Assembly (NCBI GenBank): GCA_023247935.1
Contig: JAHFFM010000013.1
Location: 2,006-19,689 of the forward strand
Direction: 5' to 3'
Origin: Candidatus Omnitrophota bacterium
GTDB taxonomy: Bacteria > Omnitrophota > Gorgyraeia > 2-02-FULL-51-18
Length of the DNA: 17,684 bases
This document shows positions 6,427 to 13,497 of this stretch, in pieces. Every line of letters begins with the position of its first letter. Position 1 is the first letter of the stretch. Below the pieces are notes generated by a model. That model made no database searches. It had not been told where the DNA came from and saw only the letters and a program-made list of their open reading frames with translations. Position numbers and translations under genes: made by a program.

Positions 6427-6798
6427 CTACATTCTCGAATGACTGCGTAAACTAGGAGATAAATCATCCTTAGCTTCGGATAAATTAAACACATTAATAT
6501 GATTTTGGATTTCTGTTTTTTGCTGAATAAATCCAAAACTACCGGATACATATTTATGAATAATACTTGTCACCAGAGTTTGATAGGGCACCCCCTCTTC
6601 AGCTGCCTTCGCTTTGATCGAGTTAAGATCAACCTTTGAAATTCTAATGTTCATTCTCTGATCTTTACGAAGAGTATCTCGAGCAATTTTTGCATACTGC
6701 TCAAAATTTTCTTTCTTAGAACCAACCTCTTCCCACGCCCCATTCTCTATTGCATCAAGAATTTCTTGTTCTTCCTTATCCAATTTATATTTTTTCAT
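6427..6798 (-). CDS. CopG-like antitoxin with unusual C-terminal extension
   Basis: 123 residues. The region KLDKEEQEILDAIENGAWEE, NFEQYAKIARDTLRKDQRMNIRIS and EEGVPYQTLVTSIIHKYVSG matches the CopG-type ribbon-helix-helix antitoxin family that pairs with BrnT-like toxins (strand about 47-54, helices about 55-85). In the family the protein normally ends soon after HKYVSG, near residue 88. Here about 37 further polar residues follow, which may reflect a frameshift past the old stop codon or an added tail. Its ATG overlaps the toxin stop codon (6795-6798), so expression is coupled. It should neutralise the toxin and repress the operon. Confidence 0.8.
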   Translation of the reverse strand: MKKYKLDKEEQEILDAIENGAWEEVGSKKENFEQYAKIARDTLRKDQRMNIRISKVDLNSIKAKAAEEGVPYQTLVTSIIHKYVSGSFGFIQQKTEIQNHINVFNLSEAKDDLSPSLRSHSRM

Positions 6799-7073
6799 TG
6801 TATATCTCCTAAAATATATTTTTTAGTTAACTTGCCGCTCGGGATAATCGTTTTCAGAAAAATTTTTTGAGAATCTTCGACGAATGGAATGATGTAAATA
6901 TATTTATTTACTTCTATTATAAACTGCTTCTGGTGCTTATACGTACCTTTGCCAGCAATAATATCGCGAATATTGCCAGCCTCAATGTGTGCCACAATCG
7001 CCTCAAAAGAAATCCCTCTTTCTTCGCTCAGCTTTTGGTTTTTTTCTTTATCCCAATCAAATATCTTTCCCAT
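6795..7073 (-). CDS. BrnT-like type II toxin
   Basis: 92 residues starting MGKIFDWDKEKNQKLSEERG, then ISFEAIVAHIEAGNI, an IEVNKYIYIIPFVED strand pair and FLKTIIPSGKLTKKYI. This order matches BrnT-like toxins, a RelE-fold family of ribonucleases: an N-terminal F-D/E-W-D-x2-K-N segment, the helix, then beta strands and a final Arg/Lys-rich motif. It is the first gene of the operon, toxin before antitoxin, as in BrnTA. The start codon lies six bases after a good -10 box and there is no Shine-Dalgarno sequence, so a leaderless message is likely. Confidence 0.8.
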   Translation of the reverse strand: MGKIFDWDKEKNQKLSEERGISFEAIVAHIEAGNIRDIIAGKGTYKHQKQFIIEVNKYIYIIPFVEDSQKIFLKTIIPSGKLTKKYILGDIQ

Positions 7074-7079
7074 TAAACA

Positions 7080-7108
7080 AGTTTATCTTAATGTGTGCCT
7101 TTTGTCAA
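7080..7108 (-). promoter_or_regulatory. Promoter of the BrnT-like toxin operon
   Basis: Minus strand: -35 TTGACA (7103-7108), 17-base spacer, -10 TAAACT (7080-7085), then six bases to the ATG at 7073. The perfect -35 and exact spacing make this a strong call. The rest of the gap to the desaturase 3' end (7109-7208) shows nothing further that I can support. Confidence 0.7.
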
Positions 7109-7208
7109 TACATATAGCCTGCCCCTGCGGGTGTAATCCCAAAGCAACCTGAGCATATTTGCAGATGTTAACCGTTAATCTCTCCCCTGCGAACGTCGCT
7201 TGGCTTAT

Positions 7209-8192
7209 TCATTGCGAATGTTTTAAACTTTTTGAATATGAAAGTACCCGCTCCAGCGGCAGCTTCATCTCGGCCTTTTCGATATCCACGGTTTTTTTCG
7301 TTTGCAGAATGGTGAGGGAGTCCACCCTCTTGAGATCCCAAACCATTCCCAGCTTCGCCAGAACGGCGATCAGCCATTTGCTTGGATCCCATTGGTACCA
7401 GCGCACACCATTGCGATAGTCGGTCGGGAACCGGTGATGAAAACTATGGTAGCCTTCGCCGTTCGTAAAAAAAGCGGTGACCCAGTTGTCTTTGGCCGTC
7501 GAATGGACGTCATATGTGGCCTTGCCAAAGGTATGACAGACCGAATTGATGCAGAAAGTCGCGTGATAAACAAGGGTCAGACGGACACACACGGACAGAA
7601 CAAACGCTCCGAGCGCATGTCCCGTCAAGGCGCCTAAAAGTACCGGCAAAAGAATTCCGGACGCAACCCCCCAAGCCACGTAATGGTCGTGCTGATGCCT
7701 TACCAGCTTGTTCTGCAGGAGGTCTTTGACGTTGCTGTAATCAGGCCACTGCTTCCATAGAGTCATCCATCCGATGTGAGCATACCAAAAACCTTTTTTG
7801 ATACTGTAAGGATCGCGCTCCGTATCCACGTAGCGATGATGGTCGCGATGTCCGGAACACCAGGTCAGCGCAGATTGTTCAAACGCGGCCGCTCCGAAAA
7901 AGAGAGCCAGAAACTGGATGAATTTGCCCGCTTTAAAAGTACGGTGCGCAAAAAGCCGGTGATACCCCGCCGTAATGGCAAATCCCGTTGTTACAACAAA
8001 AAAAGAAAGGAGCGCTGCTTCGGAAAGGGAGACCCCGAAGCGGTGGATATATAAAGGCGCGCCGATAATCGCTCCTGCCGTCGTGACCGCAAAAAACAGA
8101 ATGACTGGCCAATTGTTGGCTTTGATCATTTTCGACCCAAAAATATAAATCTCCGTCATATCCGAAGGAAGGCTCGGGGTGAGCTTCTTCAT
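7209..8192 (-). CDS. Acyl-CoA / fatty acid desaturase (membrane di-iron)
   Basis: 327 residues with the three His boxes of delta-9-type desaturases: HRLFAH (78-83), HRDHH (115-119) and HSFHH (249-253), plus the conserved NSVCH (His220). These ligate the di-iron centre that inserts a cis double bond into acyl chains at the membrane. Hydrophobic segments lie at about 28-50, 58-75, 90-105 and 172-205. WYAHIGW and DNWVTAFFTNGEGYH are also family-typical. A GGGGGA lies before the ATG at 8192. The gene starts 13 bases after the CBS-domain gene and is the last gene of the pckG operon. Confidence 0.93.
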   Translation of the reverse strand: MKKLTPSLPSDMTEIYIFGSKMIKANNWPVILFFAVTTAGAIIGAPLYIHRFGVSLSEAALLSFFVVTTGFAITAGYHRLFAHRTFKAGKFIQFLALFFGAAAFEQSALTWCSGHRDHHRYVDTERDPYSIKKGFWYAHIGWMTLWKQWPDYSNVKDLLQNKLVRHQHDHYVAWGVASGILLPVLLGALTGHALGAFVLSVCVRLTLVYHATFCINSVCHTFGKATYDVHSTAKDNWVTAFFTNGEGYHSFHHRFPTDYRNGVRWYQWDPSKWLIAVLAKLGMVWDLKRVDSLTILQTKKTVDIEKAEMKLPLERVLSYSKSLKHSQ

Positions 8193-8205
8193 AAATATCC
8201 CCCAG

Positions 8206-8664
8206 TCAACGCCGCCTGATCAAAGAGCGCAAATTCTTTAAACTCTCCCGCCTTTCTTCTTCAAGCGTGTTTTCGATGAAGTCATGAAGCGTGCGGCAAG
8301 CATCCACCGTGGTGAATATGCCAACAGGTTTCGCATTCTCCATGAGAATAACCGACCCCAGATGCTCTCTGGCCATTACGCCTACGACTTCGCGAAGCGG
8401 CGTATTGGGATAAGCAATATAGGGTTTTTCGGAGCAGGCGTCGATGACCAGAAACTGTTTGGAATCGATTGCCTCGATCTGCATGGCCATGTCCAACTCG
8501 CGTTGGCTTAATATTCCCACCACAACGCCGTCCCTGGTTACCGGAAGATGGCGAATGCCAAACGTTGTCATAATTTTTCGTGCTGTCTCCAGCCTTTCCC
8601 TGCCCTCGATGGTTTGGGGTTGCTGGGTCATGAATTCCTGCATAAGTGGCTCTTTATTTTCCAT
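8206..8664 (-). CDS. Tandem CBS-domain protein
   Basis: 152 residues with two CBS domains and no other domain: the first at about 9-65 (MTQQPQTIEGRERLETARKI, then GIRHLPVTRDGVVVGILSQREL), the second at about 72-132 (VREVVGVMAREHLGSVI-like core and KPVGIFTTVDACR). The tail is Arg/Glu-rich and helical. CBS pairs usually bind adenine nucleotides and act as energy or ligand sensors; the partner here is unknown. AGGAGA precedes the ATG at 8664, and it starts ten bases after the PEPCK stop codon, so the two are cotranscribed. It could report nucleotide state to the neighbouring enzymes, but that is inference. Confidence 0.88.
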   Translation of the reverse strand: MENKEPLMQEFMTQQPQTIEGRERLETARKIMTTFGIRHLPVTRDGVVVGILSQRELDMAMQIEAIDSKQFLVIDACSEKPYIAYPNTPLREVVGVMAREHLGSVILMENAKPVGIFTTVDACRTLHDFIENTLEEERRESLKNLRSLIRRR

Positions 8665-8673
8665 TGGATTCTC

Positions 8674-10458
8674 CTATGTTAAAAGTCTTTCCAGAAGCGT
8701 TTGTTGTTCCTTTTTGATTTCATCGGGCAGGGAGCTGCCTAATTTCTTAAAGAATTCATTTTGAGCTTCCACTTCATCCAGCCATTCTTTTTGATCAATT
8801 CCCAGAAGCTTTGTCTCGAACTCTGCAATCGAAAGACCGGTCCCTTCAAGATTGATGTCCCTGGGATCGGGCATAAAACCGATAGAAGTTCTGACAGCGC
8901 CAATCTTTTCTTCAGCGCGATTTAAAATCCATTCGAGTACCCTCAGGTTTTCCCCAAAGCCGGGCCAAACGATTTTTCCGTCAGAATCCTTTCTGAACCA
9001 GTTCACATGAAAAATCTTGGGTGAATTCTTCATCTTCTTTCCCATTTCAAGCCAATGACGGAAATAGTCCCCCATGTTGTAACCGCAAAAAGGCAGCATC
9101 GCCATGGGGTCTCGCCGGACTACACCCACCTTTCCAGTTGCCGCGGCTGTAGTTTCAGACGCCATCGTTGCTCCCAGATAAACGCCGTGCTGCCAATTAA
9201 ACGCCTGGTAGACAAGCGGCGCCAACGTCGCGCGTCGTCCGCCGAAAATGATCGCACTGATCGGAACGCCTTTCGGATTTTCCCATTCCGGTGAAATGGA
9301 AGGGCATTGCCTGGCAGGCGCCGTAAAACGGCTGTTGGGATGAGCTCCTTTATCCGCCGATGCCGGCGTCCAAGGTTTTCCTTTCCAATTAATACCTTCT
9401 GCGGGCGGCTCGCCGTCCATTCCTTCCCACCAAACAGTCCCGTCTTTCTTTTTTAGCACGTTCGTAAAAATAGTGTTTTTGCGGATGGTGGCGATCGCAT
9501 TCGGATTGGATTTCATATTTGTGCCGGGTGCCACTCCAAAAAAACCAGCTTCCGGATTCACGGCCCAAAGTCGGCCGTCCTCGCCGATTCGCATCCAGGC
9601 AATGTCGTCGCCAACGGTCCAAACTTTATATCCTTTCATGGAATCCGGAGGAACAAGCATCGCGAGATTCGTCTTGCCGCACTGACTTGGAAAAGCGGCT
9701 GCTACGTACCGGATTTCTCCTTTGGGATTTTCAATTCCCGCAATCATCATATGTTCGGCAAGCCAGCCTTCCTTATTACCCAGCCAGGAGGCGATCCGCA
9801 AAGCCAGACATTTCTTTCCCTGGAGCACGTTGCCGCCATAATTGGAGCCCACGCTCCAGATCGTGTTGTCCTCCGGAAAATGACAGATAAAACGCCGGTG
9901 GTCGTCCAGGTCCGCTTTTCCGTGAAGGCCTTTCGTAAAATTTGTCGAATTAGCCAATTCGTCCAACGCAATTTTTCCCATGCGGGTCATGATGCGCATA
10001 TTCAGCACTACATAAAGACTGTCCGTAAGCTCAATGCCGATCTTGTTAAAAGATGAGCCGGGAATTCCCATGATGTAGGGAACCACATACATCGTCCTTC
10101 CCTTCATCGATCCGTGAAAAATTTCGGAAAGTTTTTTATAGGCCTCCTGCGGGTCCATCCAATTATTCGTAGGTCCGGCGTCTTTTTTATCTTTCGTGCA
10201 AATATAGGTCAGTCCTTCGACGCGGGCCACGTCGTTTTCTTTGCTCCGGGCGTAAAGACAGCCTGGGGACTTCTCCTGATTCAATTCTTCCACTTCGCCG
10301 TTTTCGATTGCTTGCCTCGTAAGGATGGTTTTTTCTCTTTCCGAACCGTCACACCAATAAACCCCATCCGTTTCGCACAGAGCGGCCATAGCACGGATCC
10401 AATCAAGCACCATCTTATTTTTTGTAGGGGCTTTAAACCCGGTTATCGAAGCAATCAT
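8674..10458 (-). CDS. pckG: Phosphoenolpyruvate carboxykinase, GTP-dependent
   Basis: 594 residues, the usual length of GTP-type PEPCK. It converts oxaloacetate and GTP to PEP, CO2 and GDP in gluconeogenesis. The P-loop is FPSQCGKTNLAM (256-267) with the reactive Cys260 of the GTP family. The metal-binding loop is TVGDDIAW (281-288, Asp284/Asp285). Substrate-binding CLYARS (67-72) and the C-terminal nucleotide region (NWFRKDSDGKIVWPGFGEN) are also present. The ATG at 10458 follows AGGAGA at good spacing. It heads an operon with the CBS-domain and desaturase genes. The two-component system lies directly upstream on the same strand, across about 170 bases holding inverted repeats. Confidence 0.97.
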   Translation of the reverse strand: MIASITGFKAPTKNKMVLDWIRAMAALCETDGVYWCDGSEREKTILTRQAIENGEVEELNQEKSPGCLYARSKENDVARVEGLTYICTKDKKDAGPTNNWMDPQEAYKKLSEIFHGSMKGRTMYVVPYIMGIPGSSFNKIGIELTDSLYVVLNMRIMTRMGKIALDELANSTNFTKGLHGKADLDDHRRFICHFPEDNTIWSVGSNYGGNVLQGKKCLALRIASWLGNKEGWLAEHMMIAGIENPKGEIRYVAAAFPSQCGKTNLAMLVPPDSMKGYKVWTVGDDIAWMRIGEDGRLWAVNPEAGFFGVAPGTNMKSNPNAIATIRKNTIFTNVLKKKDGTVWWEGMDGEPPAEGINWKGKPWTPASADKGAHPNSRFTAPARQCPSISPEWENPKGVPISAIIFGGRRATLAPLVYQAFNWQHGVYLGATMASETTAAATGKVGVVRRDPMAMLPFCGYNMGDYFRHWLEMGKKMKNSPKIFHVNWFRKDSDGKIVWPGFGENLRVLEWILNRAEEKIGAVRTSIGFMPDPRDINLEGTGLSIAEFETKLLGIDQKEWLDEVEAQNEFFKKLGSSLPDEIKKEQQTLLERLLT

Positions 10459-10496
10459 CTTGTTCTCCTGAAAAATTGTGTTTTGATATTGTTCGG

Positions 10497-10516
10497 GTTT
10501 AAGATTAGCTTAAAAC
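10497..10516. promoter_or_regulatory. Imperfect palindrome upstream of pckG
   Basis: GTTTAAGATTAGCTTAAAAC pairs end to end with one extra base. It lies about 40 bases before the pckG ATG, a plausible operator or promoter position. I could not fix a convincing -35/-10 pair for pckG. Confidence 0.35.
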
Positions 10517-10534
10517 AACGGCTAAAAAAATCGG

Positions 10535-10566
10535 GGCATACCCTGTATTTACGCCACGGGAATACC
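10535..10566. promoter_or_regulatory. Inverted repeat between pckG and the response regulator
   Basis: GGCATACCC (10535-10543) and GGGAATACC (10558-10566) face each other with 7 of 9 bases paired and a 14-base centre. The flanks are G/C runs. It lies about 80-110 bases upstream of the pckG start and downstream of the regulator gene. It could be a binding site of the LuxR-type regulator. Confidence 0.35.
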
Positions 10567-10631
10567 GGGGGGCTTATAGGGGTTTTCCTGATAAAGCTAT
10601 CAATGCTTTGGGCTGAATAGTTAGACTTGAA

Positions 10632-11306
10632 TCAGCTTAGCCTGTGGCTTTGAACCCATTCGACGGCGGCGCGTGTGAGTTTGGCTGCATTGTCTAGATG
10701 GAGTTTAACTTTGATGTGTTCGCGGTAGGATTCGACGGTCTTGATACTCAAATGGATGCGTTCGGCAATATCACGGGTCCTTAAACCCTCGCCAATCAGC
10801 CTGAAAACTTCCAATTCTCTGTCACTTAAATTTTCAATGGGATCGCTGGACGCGGTGTCGGCGCCCGCCATTTTTTTAAGCAATTTTGAAGACGCTTCCG
10901 GACTAAGATATATGTCGCCTCCCAAAACCTGCCGGATGGCTTTGACAATATTCTCCGTCGTCGCCTCTTTCATAATATAACCCCGAGCGCCCGCTCGAAG
11001 CGCCCGCTCGGCATAAAGCCCTTCGCTGTGCATGGACAAAACAAGCACCGGTAAATTCGCATGGCGCACTTTAAGGTCTTTTATAAGCTCAAGGCCGCTC
11101 GCGTCTTTAAGCGTCAGGTCCACGATCGCAATGTGGGGCTTACTCTTTTGAATCCCTTCGATTGCCGAGGGAATGTCCGGCGCCTGACCGCAAACCAGAA
11201 GATCCGCCTCCTGATCAATCAACTCTTTGAGACCCTGACGCATGGCCGGGTGATCATCTACCAGAAAAACTTTACTTTTCTTTAATTGTTTAGATTTTTT
11301 TTTCAT
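10632..11306 (-). CDS. NarL/FixJ-family response regulator (REC plus LuxR-type HTH)
   Basis: 224 residues from the ATG at 11306. Receiver domain at about 11-125: acidic VDDH (16-19), phosphoacceptor Asp63 in IVDLTLKD, Ser/Thr switch in LVLSMHS and Lys113 in YIMKEA. LuxR-type HTH at about 158-218 (LSDRELEVFRLIGEGLRTRD, then IHLSIKTVESYREHIKVKL). It should bind DNA when phosphorylated by the kinase encoded just upstream. The start is set by a 4-base ATGA overlap with the kinase stop codon, so the frame's seven extra upstream codons are not used. Targets are not known; the inverted repeat before pckG is a candidate. Confidence 0.93.
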   Translation of the reverse strand: MKKKSKQLKKSKVFLVDDHPAMRQGLKELIDQEADLLVCGQAPDIPSAIEGIQKSKPHIAIVDLTLKDASGLELIKDLKVRHANLPVLVLSMHSEGLYAERALRAGARGYIMKEATTENIVKAIRQVLGGDIYLSPEASSKLLKKMAGADTASSDPIENLSDRELEVFRLIGEGLRTRDIAERIHLSIKTVESYREHIKVKLHLDNAAKLTRAAVEWVQSHRLS

Positions 11307-12733
11307 GGCGTAAGAGGCACAACACATCTGACCACAGCCCCGCCTTTTGGTCTCGCTTCCACGGTGAGGGAGGCATTCAGCACGGCGGCGCGCGAACGCA
11401 TGATATGTATACCCAAACCTTTTTGTTTTCTCCCCGATTTCACAAAAGGCTTGCCGTCATTTTCTATCGTAAGCTGAGCTTCATTATCGCCTTTTCGGTC
11501 AAAACTGATCCAAATATTTTTTCCTTCCCCGTGCTTAACCGCGTTATTGACCGCCTCGCGGGCGATGCGGTACAAATGCATGGCAGACTCATCCTTGATC
11601 TTGATAAAGTTCCCATTCGAAACGAACGTACACTGAATGTTGAAGGTTTTCTCCATCTCACGCGCTAATTTTTTGAGCGAATAAAAAAGATCGTCGGATT
11701 GCATTTCGAGCGCATACAATCCCTGCGCCAGCTCCCGGGTCTGCACAACCGCCTGATTGATGAGCCCCACCACCCGCTTTGCGTCCTTTGCCGCACCGGC
11801 TGAACTTCTTGCCAGTTTTTTTTCCAGCAACTTGGCGACAATGGCTGTGGACGTCAAATGCTGGGCAACGCCGTCGTGCAGTTCCTGGCCGATTCTCCGT
11901 TGTTCATTTTTTGTGATCTCGAGAACCGTTTTTTCCAGATTTCGCCGCTCGGTGATATCAATGCCCGTTCCGATAACGTATTCCAAATTGCCCTTCCTGT
12001 CAAAAAGTCCGGAATTGGACCAGGTGATCAGGCGTTTTTCTCCGTCTTTGGTCAGCCAATAGGTCTCAAAATGATTCGGAAAATTCTTGGGGTCGGAAAC
12101 GAGAAAGTTTTGCACGGTCCGGTCCTTATCCTCGAACACCGGAAAAAAATCCCAAAAATGCTTCCCTGTAACCTCCTGGAAGGAATAGCCGGTAGTCTCT
12201 TCGCAGGCGCGGTTAAAATTAATAATGCGGCCCTGCCGGTCTAGCACCATGACAAGAGAACGCACCGTGTTCAGCACCGTGGCCGTAAATTCGTTTTGCT
12301 TTTTAAGATCATCCTGGTAACGCTTCATCTCGGTGATATCACGGATAACGCCGGTAAAGAACCGTTTATCCCCTTCTCTGCGGCCCTCGCTGACGCCGAG
12401 AAACAACGGAAAGATCGTGCCGTCCTTTTTCTTCCCGACCACTTCGCGGCCGATGCCGATGATCTTCGTTTGTCCGGTACGCAGGTAATTGCAGATATAC
12501 TGGTCATGTTCGCTGCTGTAAGGATTGGGCATCAGCATGCTGACATTTCTTCCGATCAATTCTCCGGAGGTATAACCAAACATTTTTTCGGTGGCAGGAT
12601 TGACGGATTGCATAATGCCATTCTCATCGATGGCAATGATGGCATCGATAACGGTATTGAGAATTGACTCGACACTTGGAGTATTCGTGTTAGGAGAAAC
12701 TGTATTCTTCATATTATTAACGAATTTTATCAT
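11303..12733 (-). CDS. Cytosolic PAS-PAS histidine kinase, FixL-like first PAS, HisKA_3 type
   Basis: 476 residues with no membrane helix. PAS1 (about 21-135) resembles the FixL haem PAS: IIAIDENGIMQSVNPATEKM, then SEHDQYI and IIGIGREVVGKKKDGTIFP. His76 and Arg96 line up with the haem ligand His200 and the oxygen-responsive Arg220 of rhizobial FixL, while the FixL Arg206 and His214 positions are Asn82 and Lys90. PAS2 spans about 148-262. The phosphoacceptor helix is EQRRIGQELHDGVAQHL (His286), as in NarX/UhpB-type kinases. The ATPase domain has EAVNNAVKHG (N-box) and KGLGIHIM. A second ATG lies at 12712; neither start has a Shine-Dalgarno sequence. It is coupled to the regulator gene downstream. 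Confidence 0.92.
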   Translation of the reverse strand: MIKFVNNMKNTVSPNTNTPSVESILNTVIDAIIAIDENGIMQSVNPATEKMFGYTSGELIGRNVSMLMPNPYSSEHDQYICNYLRTGQTKIIGIGREVVGKKKDGTIFPLFLGVSEGRREGDKRFFTGVIRDITEMKRYQDDLKKQNEFTATVLNTVRSLVMVLDRQGRIINFNRACEETTGYSFQEVTGKHFWDFFPVFEDKDRTVQNFLVSDPKNFPNHFETYWLTKDGEKRLITWSNSGLFDRKGNLEYVIGTGIDITERRNLEKTVLEITKNEQRRIGQELHDGVAQHLTSTAIVAKLLEKKLARSSAGAAKDAKRVVGLINQAVVQTRELAQGLYALEMQSDDLFYSLKKLAREMEKTFNIQCTFVSNGNFIKIKDESAMHLYRIAREAVNNAVKHGEGKNIWISFDRKGDNEAQLTIENDGKPFVKSGRKQKGLGIHIMRSRAAVLNASLTVEARPKGGAVVRCVVPLTP

Positions 12734-12784
12734 TAATTAAAAATTAAAGGAAATAAACCCCGAGCCATAATATCATCTCAGTCC

Positions 12785-12813
12785 TTTACATCATATTTCA
12801 TATATGATACACT
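12785..12813 (+). promoter_or_regulatory. Promoter and inverted repeat of the AbiE-type operon
   Basis: -35 TTTACA (12785-12790), 17-base spacer, -10 TACACT (12808-12813), with the ATG 12 bases on and no Shine-Dalgarno sequence. The spacer holds an inverted repeat ATCATAT/ATATGAT (12790-12796 and 12802-12808). AbiEi-family antitoxins are known to repress by binding inverted repeats at their promoter, so this is a likely operator. Confidence 0.55.
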
Positions 12814-12825
12814 TTAGTCATAATT

Positions 12826-13497
12826 ATGAAAAATAAGAAGAATTTACTAGAACAACTGAAACCCCTGACTCATTTCAGCAAAGACAGTTTGTGCCAGTTG
12901 GGCAAGCAATTGGGGATTGCTGATACTACGGTCGATACATATATTAGCCGTTTTTTAAAATATAAAGAAATTCTTTCTCTTAAAAATGGGCTGTATGTCT
13001 CGAGTGATTTTTTCAGAAGCCATAGAAATGATATTTCCTATTTCTACTACCTGGCTAATATCATCCGCACACCTTCGTACGTCAGTTCATGGTCCGCTCT
13101 TCAATTTTATAATCTGGCGACGGAAACCATACATAGCATTACCTCCGTCACGCCAAAAATCACCAGGAACTACGATACAAAAACCGGTAATTATACCTAT
13201 CAGACCATCAAAGAAAGTTTGTTCTCAGATTTTTTTCTGATGTCGAAAGATCCGGCTTTTCCTGCATCAACTACCTTACTAGCGAAGAAGTCTTCTTTTG
13301 AATTTGATTTTTTTATCGCTTCCCCGTCCAAAGCCCTGTTTGATTTGCTCTATTTTAAAACTCGCCAGTTTCGCGGCATTAAATCAAAAGACATTAAAAT
13401 TTTGATCGAAGAATTACGTATAGATATTGACGAAATGGATAAAAAGGAACAGGCCAAATTTTATGCGATAACTCAGAAACATATCCACAATGAGTGA
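12826..13497 (+). CDS. AbiEi-family antitoxin / transcriptional repressor
   Basis: 223 residues. N-terminal winged helix about 1-60 (FSKDSLCQLGKQLGI, TTVDTYISRFLKYKEI, then the wing SLKNGLYV). The family signature follows: NIIRTPSYVSSWSALQFYNL, then a beta-rich middle and ASPSKALFDLLYF about 165-177. In type IV toxin-antitoxin systems this protein represses the operon and blocks the AbiEii toxin. It overlaps the next gene by eight bases, so the two are translationally coupled. Codon use is more AT-rich than the metabolic genes, and the pair is on the opposite strand to everything between 1 and 12733, both signs of an acquired module. Confidence 0.87.
   Translation: MKNKKNLLEQLKPLTHFSKDSLCQLGKQLGIADTTVDTYISRFLKYKEILSLKNGLYVSSDFFRSHRNDISYFYYLANIIRTPSYVSSWSALQFYNLATETIHSITSVTPKITRNYDTKTGNYTYQTIKESLFSDFFLMSKDPAFPASTTLLAKKSSFEFDFFIASPSKALFDLLYFKTRQFRGIKSKDIKILIEELRIDIDEMDKKEQAKFYAITQKHIHNE

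Noticed and set aside
8284..10620. Several plus-strand open frames across the CBS and pckG genes.
   Set aside because: They are antisense shadows of strongly supported genes and have no recognisable domains or start signals.
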